The position numbers were made by a program, and so were the translations under genes. Shown here piece after piece: positions 1 to 4,506 of a stretch of DNA of 7,759 bases. The stretch lies in assembly GCA_903643055.1 (NCBI GenBank), contig CAHJWV010000610.1, positions 1-7,759 of the forward strand, in the 5' to 3' direction. Origin of the DNA: Burkholderiales bacterium. GTDB taxonomy: Bacteria > Pseudomonadota > Gammaproteobacteria > Burkholderiales > Burkholderiaceae. Position 1 is the first letter of the stretch. Every line of letters starts with the position of its first letter. The notes beneath the pieces are model-generated. The model did no database searches. It saw only the letters and a program-made list of their open reading frames with translations, and was not told the DNA's origin.

Positions 1-34
1 CGTCAAACCAGGCCGCGAGCTTAGGTGGCGAGAT

Positions 35-754
35 TCAGGTAGCGATGGCCACCGGCAGCAAGCGGTCGTATTCGTTCTTCACGACGGCATAGCACTCGCA
101 AGTGCGCAGCTCCAGCCCGGCGCGGTCCAGCACGGTGATGTGCCCGCGCCGATACGAGATCAGCCCGGCCCGATGCAGATGGCCCGCCGCTTCGGTGATG
201 CTTTCCCGGCGCACGCCGAGCATGTCGGCGATCAAAGACTGTGTCATGACCAATTCGTTCGATGACAAACGGTCCAGGCTCAACAGCAGCCAGCGGCACA
301 GTTGCTGATCGAGCGAGTGATGGCGGTTGCAGGCTGCGGTTTGCGCCATCTGCGTGATCAGTGCCTGCGTGTAGCGCAACAGCAAGTGCAGCACCGGCCC
401 GGCGCGGTTGAACTCCAGCATCATCACGCTCGCCTTCAGCCGAAAGCCGAGGCCGGCGCTTTGCACCACGGCCCGGCTGGTGGTCGACTCTCCGCCCATG
501 AACAGCGACACGCCGACGATGCCCTCGCGGCCCACCACGGCGATCTCGGCCGAGGTGCCGTTTTCCAGCACGTACAGCAGCGACACGATCGACGTGGTCG
601 GGAAGTAGACGTGGCTGAGCTTGCGGCCCGATTCGTACAGTACCTTGCCCAAGGGCATCTCTACTGGCTCGAGCTGCGCTTTCCACCGCGCCCATTCGGC
701 CATGGGCAATGAAGCCAGCAGAGCGTTGTCTTTTGCATTGCCTGTCAAGGCCAT
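35..754 (-). CDS. Crp/Fnr-family transcriptional regulator
   Basis: A 239-residue cytoplasmic DNA-binding regulator. Residues about 15-130 look like the cyclic-nucleotide-binding-type beta-roll, with the glycine-rich turn GREGIVG at 75-81 and a following GGES stretch. A long helix at about 120-165 would be the dimer helix. Residues about 167-210 form a Crp-type winged helix-turn-helix, with TQSLIADMLGVRRESITEAA at 171-190 as the DNA-reading part. The reading frame is open further upstream, to a TTG near 901, but the ATG at 754 is preferred: it is preceded by AGGAGC at good spacing, and the upstream residues are an arginine-rich, unstructured translation typical of noncoding GC-rich DNA. There is no N-terminal cysteine cluster like that of Fnr, so an oxygen-sensing iron-sulfur cluster is unlikely. 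The ligand and targets cannot be told from sequence. It stands alone, divergent from the DUF1488-like gene. The family is clear; the specific role is unknown. Confidence 0.88.
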   Translation of the reverse strand: MALTGNAKDNALLASLPMAEWARWKAQLEPVEMPLGKVLYESGRKLSHVYFPTTSIVSLLYVLENGTSAEIAVVGREGIVGVSLFMGGESTTSRAVVQSAGLGFRLKASVMMLEFNRAGPVLHLLLRYTQALITQMAQTAACNRHHSLDQQLCRWLLLSLDRLSSNELVMTQSLIADMLGVRRESITEAAGHLHRAGLISYRRGHITVLDRAGLELRTCECYAVVKNEYDRLLPVAIAT

Positions 755-1106
755 CGGCGCTCCTGTGCTGCCTGGGCGGCATCGCCACCGCGGCGGGTTT
801 GCCGTTCCATCGTGAAGTCGCTGTGTGCGGCAGCGCACAGACCGTTGCGCCACAGCGGCGCACCCTGGAGAAAGGAGTATCGCCGTGAATGCTTCAACCA
901 ATTTTGCCGTAAGGCGGCGAGCCCGTTGACTGAGCCGGGGTTCTGAAATGAGCTCTCGGCAGCTTCGGTGCCGACCGAGCGCCGTGTCGTGAACGCCGAC
1001 CCTGGCATTCGCCCGGCTTGTCAGCGCTGCCGTTGCTGCCTTTCCGGGTGGCCGCCAGTCATCCTTGCTTTTCGTAGATCAACCCTTTCATCGTCATCGA
1101 ACCACC
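755..1106. other. Intergenic spacer between divergent genes
   Basis: About 350 bases separate the start of the Crp/Fnr-type gene (minus) from the DUF1488-like gene (plus). No reading frame here resembles a protein; the open frames give arginine- and alanine-rich translations typical of GC-rich shadows. A short GCC-GTAA-GGC inverted repeat lies at 906-915. A TTGACT at 926-931 resembles a -35 box, but nothing like a -10 box lies 16-18 bases downstream. The spacer should hold the promoters of both flanking genes, but I cannot place either with confidence. Confidence 0.5.
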
Positions 1107-1367
1107 ATGTCCAACTCTCCTTTTTTCCACGAACCTTCCGGAACCGTTCGCTTCTGGGTTCAGGTCGATTCCGAACTGATCGGCGCCAGCATTGGCAAAG
1201 AAACCTTGCACTACCACTATCGGCCGAGTGCGCAAGATGACAACCCGCTGGAGACTTTCAATTCTCATGTGCGGCAGATCGAAGCAGCCGTGCGGCGCCG
1301 TGTCGCGCAGGGCTCGATCGAACCGGTGATGCTGCGCGAGCACGACTTGCGCGCCGTGCAGGACTGA
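1107..1367 (+). CDS. DUF1488-like small protein
   Basis: An 86-residue soluble protein with no signal peptide or membrane segment. It has the layout I associate with DUF1488: an N-terminal beta-strand pair around FHEPSGTVRFWVQVD, a middle part around LIGASIGKETL, a helix around FNSHVRQIEAAVRRRVAQG, and a C-terminal PVMLREHDLR. The usual family length of about 85 residues fits. The ATG at 1107 is preferred because the frame upstream (from a TTG at 1065) adds residues unlike the family. There is no good Shine-Dalgarno sequence before it, the preceding bases being ACC repeats, so the start is less than certain. The molecular function of this family is not known to me. No neighbour on the same strand lies close enough to suggest an operon. 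Family assignment is from memory of the pattern. Confidence 0.72.
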   Translation: MSNSPFFHEPSGTVRFWVQVDSELIGASIGKETLHYHYRPSAQDDNPLETFNSHVRQIEAAVRRRVAQGSIEPVMLREHDLRAVQD

Positions 1368-2227
1368 CGCGTTGCAGCATCGGCCGAACGTTGCTGCCTG
1401 TTGCTAACGTTTTAAGTGAGCGTATTTTATGAAGGTGTGCCGAGCCGCCGACCCAGATCGGCTTCAATATTCCCTCAATTCAAAATGACCACGGCGGAGA
1501 TTCACTGTGGCATTTTCAATATGGAGTATTCGAACGGGTTCATCGCCCCAACACCGATGAACAGGCGCGAAAATGCGCATTGGTGTTTTCAGACGGAATG
1601 AAATCTCCCGCAAAAGCCTCGTCATCATGCAGGCCGCATTTCGATCGGATGTGAATTTTCGACCTTCGGGCGGTGGCCCGTCGTGGATTGACAGCGGCGC
1701 TCGCTTCAATTCGCGTCGACCGTCGGGTTTTCAGATTTGCAGGCCGCTTGCGATCGAATCCAGGCCAATGCGCTGGCGCGTCAGTGCGCTCGGCGCTGCC
1801 TGAAACCCCGAGAATGTGAGCGGTGGAGTTTGTGCTGCGTATATGGAAACGCGCCCTGGGGAACGAGTCAAGGAATGAGCGTGAAAATGAACTGGCGATT
1901 CCTTCGTTTCCCAGAAACAGGATCAGGTGAATCGTTCTTGCGATCCTTCGCTCAAGCCAGCGAATATTCACTCAGTGGCCCGCCCTTGGCAGGAGCCCTC
2001 GGCTTGGCGGCCTGCTGCGCGGAGCCTGCATTCAAAGAAACCAGGGCTTGGAATTGACACGCGGCATGCCATTTTTGAATCGCCATGTAAACACTGGATG
2101 TTCCGAATGGTTTCGCCCGCCCGGAAGCATTCACGTTCACAGGTTATCCAGAGAACTGGTGTTTCGAGCCGAGGCTCGCGCCAGCCTCATTCCATTTCCG
2201 TTGATCCTTCAAAGCGCGGCGAGCACA
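1368..2227. other. Gene-poor, lower-GC stretch with no supported gene
   Basis: Almost 1 kb without a convincing gene on either strand. Open frames exist, including a minus-strand one of 143 codons at 1540-1971 and a plus-strand one of 112 codons at 1927-2265. Their translations show no recognisable domain and no good ribosome binding site, and they overlap one another in different frames. Base composition differs from the neighbours: 1501-1560 has 28 G+C in 60, against 47 in 60 for 5101-5160 inside btuB. Small structures seen are a 14-base palindrome CGAGCC-GA-GGCTCG at 2165-2178, and an imperfect direct repeat starting TGCAGGCCGC at 1628 and 1738. No terminal inverted repeats, transposase remnant or tRNA was seen. 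It could be degraded DNA, a regulatory region or an unrecognised RNA. Confidence 0.5.
1374..1413 (+). terminator. Possible weak terminator after the DUF1488-like gene
   Basis: GCAGCA (1374-1379) and TGCTGC (1392-1397) can form a 6-bp stem starting 7 bases after the stop codon. A short run of four T lies about 12 bases after the stem (1410-1413). The T-run is too short and too far away for a classical Rho-independent terminator, so this is a weak call based only on position and pairing. Confidence 0.2.
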
Positions 2228-2255
2228 TTGGCAAGTCTGATACTTTGAATAAAAT
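2228..2255 (+). promoter_or_regulatory. Sigma-70-type promoter of the lysine-rich protein gene
   Basis: TTGGCA at 2228-2233 (5 of 6 matches to the -35 consensus) and TAAAAT at 2250-2255 (5 of 6 matches to the -10 consensus) are separated by 16 bases. This is the strongest housekeeping-type promoter I can see in the window. The expected transcription start is near 2262, giving a leader of about 80 bases before the ATG at 2342. Confidence 0.6.
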
Positions 2256-2256
2256 A

Positions 2257-2268
2257 GGTCCGTAGACC
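2257..2268. promoter_or_regulatory. Short inverted repeat over the predicted transcription start
   Basis: GGTC-CGTA-GACC is a perfect 4-bp inverted repeat with a 4-base centre. It begins two bases after the -10 box and covers the predicted start site. It could be an operator half-site pair or a small 5'-end hairpin in the transcript. It is short enough to occur by chance. Confidence 0.25.
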
Positions 2269-2341
2269 GGTTTGAGTGGATAAATTCGGTGCAAGCCATT
2301 CAGATCCGTTAGAGTTCGCCCGCCATGTGGCATTACCTTGA

Positions 2342-2647
2342 ATGAAAAAAATGCCCAGTATCAAAAAACTGACCATTGCAAAGAAGACAACTCGCGCAGC
2401 CGTTCCCGTGGCCAAGAAAACCACCAAGCCGGTTTTGAAAACTCCTCCGGCCGCCAAAGTGGCGAACCCGAGCGTGATCGGCCGAAGTCGTGGTGCTCGC
2501 GGTGACGCCTTGCTGACCAATCTGCAGTCCACGATCGAGAAAGCATTCCGCTTGCCCGAAGGCAGCGTGAAGCTGATCGCCCCCGGCAACCGCAAGTTGG
2601 ATGAAGGCGCCAAGCTGGAAGACTTGCGCGCGCGCTGGGAAAAGTGA
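2342..2647 (+). CDS. Short lysine-rich, histone-H1-like-tailed protein of unknown function
   Basis: A 101-residue protein in two parts. Residues 1-40 form a basic, low-complexity tail with 11 lysines and one arginine, and the motif AKKTT occurs twice (13-17 and 24-28), like the tails of bacterial histone-H1-like or AlgP-type proteins. Residues about 52-101 look like a small folded part, DALLTNLQSTIEKAFRLPEG onward, ending in LEDLRARWEK. I do not recognise this C-terminal part. The tail suggests binding to DNA or RNA, but this is inference from charge only. Two starts are possible, the ATG at 2342 or the one at 2351; neither has a strong ribosome binding site, and the longer one is given. Coding is supported by GC-rich third positions in the second half and by the good promoter upstream. 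It stands alone, convergent with the EVE-domain gene. Confidence 0.7.
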   Translation: MKKMPSIKKLTIAKKTTRAAVPVAKKTTKPVLKTPPAAKVANPSVIGRSRGARGDALLTNLQSTIEKAFRLPEGSVKLIAPGNRKLDEGAKLEDLRARWEK

Positions 2648-2651
2648 TTCC

Positions 2652-2690
2652 AGGCCAGGCCGCAGGGTTGTCTGGGGCCGGCGCTGGCCT
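2652..2690. terminator. Hairpin between convergent genes, possible terminator
   Basis: AGGCCAGGCC (2652-2661) can pair with GGC-G-CTGGCCT (2680-2690), giving a 10-bp GC-rich stem with one bulged base and an 18-base loop. It starts 4 bases after the stop codon of the lysine-rich protein gene. No T-run follows on the plus strand and no clear one lies on the minus strand, so it is not a textbook intrinsic terminator. Confidence 0.3.
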
Positions 2691-2831
2691 CTGATTGAAT
2701 CGTGCCTGTCTCTTCGTGTCTGCCGGCCTCTGCACCGCCGGTGGACCCGCCCGGTGGGCAGGCATGGATCGGCCTGTTGAACGGCTTGTTGGAGAAAAGT
2801 GGGTTGGCTTGCGCGCCGGCTTGTCCGGGCC

Positions 2832-3293
2832 TTACAGCAAGCGCAGCACGGCCTGCCATTCATCTGGCGTGACCGGTGTGATCGACAGCCGATTGCCGAT
2901 GCGAAGCACCTGCATCGTCGCAAGTTCCGGTGTGCGCCGCATCTCCGGCAGTGACAACAAGCGCGTCTTGCGTTGCAGCCTCACATCGACATGGCTCCAG
3001 CGCGGCGAACTAGGTTGCGCCTTCGCATCGAAGTAGACATGGGTGGGTTCGAACTGGGTGGCGTCGGGGTAAGCCGCGCTGACCACGTTGGCCAAGCCCG
3101 CAATGCCCGGCTCGGGGCATGACGAGTGATAGAACAACACGCCATCGCCGATGCGCATCTGATCGCGCATGAAATTGCGCGCCTGATAGTTGCGCACGCC
3201 GATCCACGGCACGGTTTGATTCAGCGCGGTCGCTAGGTCATCGATCGAGCACTCGCTGGGCTCGCTTTTCATCAGCCAATACTGGGTGGCCAT
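2832..3293 (-). CDS. EVE-domain protein (thymocyte nuclear protein 1/Thy28-like)
   Basis: A 153-residue soluble protein that is essentially one EVE domain, a PUA-like fold thought to bind modified bases in nucleic acids. Family signatures are in order: the opening YWLMKSEPSE at 5-14, W30-IGVRNYQARNFM at 30-42, GDGVLFYHSS at 49-58, GIAGLANV at 63-70, W99 with HVDV, and the closing LSITPVTPDEW at 136-146. Conserved aromatics and the KSEP motif are intact, so the protein is probably functional. The start at 3293 is chosen because the family normally begins a few residues before YWLMKSEP. The ribosome binding site is weak, and the frame stays open up to 3359, but that extension would run into the 6S RNA. 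The gene lies 37 bases downstream of the 6S RNA on the same strand, with no clear terminator between, so read-through transcription is likely. The biological substrate is unknown. Confidence 0.92.
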   Translation of the reverse strand: MATQYWLMKSEPSECSIDDLATALNQTVPWIGVRNYQARNFMRDQMRIGDGVLFYHSSCPEPGIAGLANVVSAAYPDATQFEPTHVYFDAKAQPSSPRWSHVDVRLQRKTRLLSLPEMRRTPELATMQVLRIGNRLSITPVTPDEWQAVLRLL

Positions 3294-3330
3294 GGGGTGA
3301 TGGGGCGGCAGTGAAACCTGAAAGCGGGAA

Positions 3331-3512
3331 GGGTGTCCGTTGCGAACCGTGAGCCGCATTCCTGAACCCAGGCAGTTCAGGTGGGCGAGGTCAGCCGGGC
3401 TTCGGGTTCATCTGACGCGAGACGATCACACCAACCGAGCGATGTTCCAAGCCCTTGCTCTTGCGAGCATCGGTTCAAGGAAATATAAGACTCACGCGAA
3501 CGCAACGGACCC
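3331..3512 (-). ncRNA. ssrS: 6S RNA
   Basis: 6S RNA binds the sigma-70 RNA polymerase holoenzyme and down-regulates housekeeping transcription in stationary phase. On the minus strand the 5' end (GGGTCCGTTGCG, 3512-3501) pairs with the 3' end (CGCAACGGACACCC, 3344-3331), giving a long terminal stem. An inner pair, CCTTGAACC (3480-3472) with GGGTTCAGG (3369-3361), closes a second stem. Between them are stretches I recognise from betaproteobacterial 6S RNAs, such as GGTTGGTGTG and GAAGCCCGGCTGACC. The length of about 182 nt matches the E. coli RNA (184 nt). A TAGAAT -10 box ends 6 bases upstream of the predicted 5' end. The position directly downstream of zapA is the standard place for this gene. 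The exact ends are inferred from pairing. Confidence 0.93.
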
Positions 3513-3517
3513 GATGG

Positions 3518-3523
3518 ATTCTA
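3518..3523 (-). promoter_or_regulatory. -10 box of the 6S RNA promoter
   Basis: TAGAAT on the minus strand (5 of 6 matches to TATAAT) lies between the zapA stop and the 6S RNA, and predicts a start near 3511, within a base or so of where the terminal stem begins. No good -35 box is visible at the usual distance; the corresponding bases, inside the end of zapA spacing, are GC-rich. Confidence 0.55.
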
Positions 3524-3551
3524 CGCGTGTCGCCTGTTCGGCCGGGCTCGG

Positions 3552-3884
3552 TCAGAGCAATTGCCCATCCGCGCCGAGGGCTTGATCGAGCTTGCGGATC
3601 AGGCGATCGACATCGATGTGATTGGCTTCGATCGACGAGGCCTCGCTCGGCGTGGCTTCCACCTTGTCGGGCTCGGTTTTCGCGGGTTGTTCGGCCAACG
3701 AAAACGCCAGATTCAATGCAGCCAGCACCGCGATGCGCTCGCGTGACTTGACGCGCCCCGCATCGCGGATGGCGCTCATCTCACGGTCGACATGCGCGAC
3801 GGCCTCCATCAGCGAGAGCTCGCCACCTTCGGGGCAACCGAGGATGTAGCTCTGGCCCATGATCGTGACTTCGAGCTGCTTCAT
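3552..3884 (-). CDS. zapA: Cell division protein ZapA
   Basis: A 110-residue cytoplasmic protein that binds FtsZ and promotes bundling of protofilaments at the division ring. The N-terminal globular part fits the family: MKQLEVTIMGQSYILGCPEG (1-20), then LSLMEAVAHVDREMSAIRD (23-41), SRERIAVLAALNLAFSLAE (47-65). Residues 66-88 form an acidic, variable linker. The last helix (89-104) is shorter and less regular than the coiled coil of E. coli ZapA, which is usual in betaproteobacteria. The start at 3884 has a perfect GGAGG ribosome binding site at the right distance. It overlaps the upstream ZapB-like gene by four bases (ATGA), so the two are probably translationally coupled. The 6S RNA follows on the same strand. 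Confidence 0.93.
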   Translation of the reverse strand: MKQLEVTIMGQSYILGCPEGGELSLMEAVAHVDREMSAIRDAGRVKSRERIAVLAALNLAFSLAEQPAKTEPDKVEATPSEASSIEANHIDVDRLIRKLDQALGADGQLL

Positions 3885-4105
3885 GTGCTGCCTCCGGTGG
3901 GGCTGCTCGGCGGCGCTTCGGCCGGCAGCCGGTCGAGCAGCGCATCGATGCGGCCGCGCGCCGCATTCAAGCGTGATCGCAGGTTGTCACGCTCCGAGGT
4001 CAGCGTGGCGACTTGCTGCTCGAGCAATTCGTTGGTGCGTTTGAGTTCTTCGTGCCGCAGCAGCAAGCGCTCAACGCGGTCAGCGAGTTCCTGGGTCTTC
4101 GACAT
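3881..4105 (-). CDS. ZapB-like short coiled-coil protein (TIGR02449 type)
   Basis: A 74-residue protein, nearly all coiled coil. Residues about 4-58, from TQELADRVERLLLRHEELK to SRLNAARGRIDALLDRL, show heptad spacing of leucine, valine and isoleucine. A short proline- and serine-rich tail follows. Small proteins of this type sit directly upstream of zapA in many beta- and gammaproteobacteria and are treated as ZapB-like or TIGR02449 proteins; a role with ZapA at the FtsZ ring is inferred from position. The start at 4105 is preferred over an in-frame ATG at 4156, because a TACAAT -10 box (4133-4138) between the two would start the transcript near 4126, and the extra residues do not continue the coiled coil. 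If the transcript starts further upstream, the longer 91-residue form is possible. Confidence 0.78.
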   Translation of the reverse strand: MSKTQELADRVERLLLRHEELKRTNELLEQQVATLTSERDNLRSRLNAARGRIDALLDRLPAEAPPSSPTGGST

Positions 4106-4132
4106 GGCGACCTGGATGTTGGGGAGGTGCCG

Positions 4133-4138
4133 ATTGTA
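4133..4138 (-). promoter_or_regulatory. Candidate -10 box for the ZapB-like/zapA transcript
   Basis: TACAAT on the minus strand (5 of 6 matches) about 28 bases before the preferred start at 4105. A TTGAAA lies upstream at 4159-4164, but the spacing of 20 bases is longer than normal, so the -35 part is doubtful. Confidence 0.35.
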
Positions 4139-4206
4139 GAGGCGCAGCACGGCCATGCTTTCAATCTCGGGCCGGTGTTTCGTCGGGTTGCCCGATAAGC
4201 GCTGCT

Positions 4207-4212
4207 TACAAT
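4207..4212 (+). promoter_or_regulatory. Candidate -10 box for the btuB operon leader
   Basis: TACAAT (5 of 6 matches to TATAAT) ends 6 bases before the first base of the riboswitch P1 stem at 4219, which is where transcription would be expected to start. No good -35 box is seen 16-18 bases upstream, so an activator or a weak promoter is possible. Confidence 0.45.
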
Positions 4213-4218
4213 CCCGGC

Positions 4219-4424
4219 CGTTGGTGCTCGTGCCGATCCCTCATCGGTGCAGTTAAACGGGAAGCAGAGGTCGATCGCCGCTCGGGGCTCGACCCGCCTG
4301 CGCTGCCCCCGCAACGGTCAAACGGACGAGGGCGAAAGCCTTCGCTCATGTGCATACACCACTGGGGCGCTTGCGTTCTGGGAAGGTCGCATGGGATGTC
4401 CGTCAGCCCGGATACCGGCCAACG
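4219..4424 (+). promoter_or_regulatory. Cobalamin (adenosylcobalamin) riboswitch
   Basis: The leader contains the conserved core of cobalamin riboswitches in order: GGTGC near 4223, AGTTAAACGGGAAGC at about 4251-4265, CGCTGCCCCCGCAACGGT at about 4301-4318, CCACTGG near 4359, CTGGGAAGG near 4379 and the B12 box GTCAGCCCGGATACCGGCC ending at 4420. The ends CGTTGG (4219-4224) and CCAACG (4419-4424) are complementary and close the structure as P1. It lies directly upstream of a BtuB-type receptor gene, where such riboswitches lower expression when cobalamin is plentiful. The identification is from motifs and position. Confidence 0.95.
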
Positions 4425-4458
4425 AAGCGGCGCACTGCCTCGTCATGGCGCCTGGATG

Positions 4459-4483
4459 CACGGTCAGCGGGGAGGCTGGCGTG
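4459..4483 (+). promoter_or_regulatory. Hairpin in the riboswitch expression platform
   Basis: CACGGTCAGC (4459-4468) and GCTGGCGTG (4475-4483) form a 9-bp stem with one bulged G and a GGGGAG loop, between the B12 box and the ribosome binding site. No T-run follows, so it is not an intrinsic terminator. This suggests control at translation start or through Rho. GTCAT at 4442-4446 could also pair with the start region ATGAC at 4507-4511. Confidence 0.35.
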
Positions 4484-4506
4484 TGCGGCTGAGTCAAGAG
4501 ATCACG

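Noticed and set aside
1401..1430. TTGCTA and TTTTAT with 18-base spacing as a promoter
   Set aside because: Only 4 of 6 matches in each box and no gene or RNA downstream to support it.
1540..1971. Possible 143-residue protein on the minus strand in the gene-poor stretch
   Set aside because: No ribosome binding site, no recognisable motif, and it overlaps plus-strand frames of similar quality.
2054..2082. A perfect -35 box TTGACA at 2054-2059
   Set aside because: No acceptable -10 box lies 16-18 bases downstream (GAATCG or TGAATC), so a promoter is not supported.
2143..2151. A TTATCCAGA resembling a DnaA box
   Set aside because: It has one mismatch and is single; an origin would need a cluster plus an AT-rich segment, neither of which is present.
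2209..2923. Minus-strand open frames opposite the lysine-rich protein gene
   Set aside because: Their translations are shadow-like and run into the end of the EVE-domain gene; the plus-strand frame has a promoter and a plausible protein.
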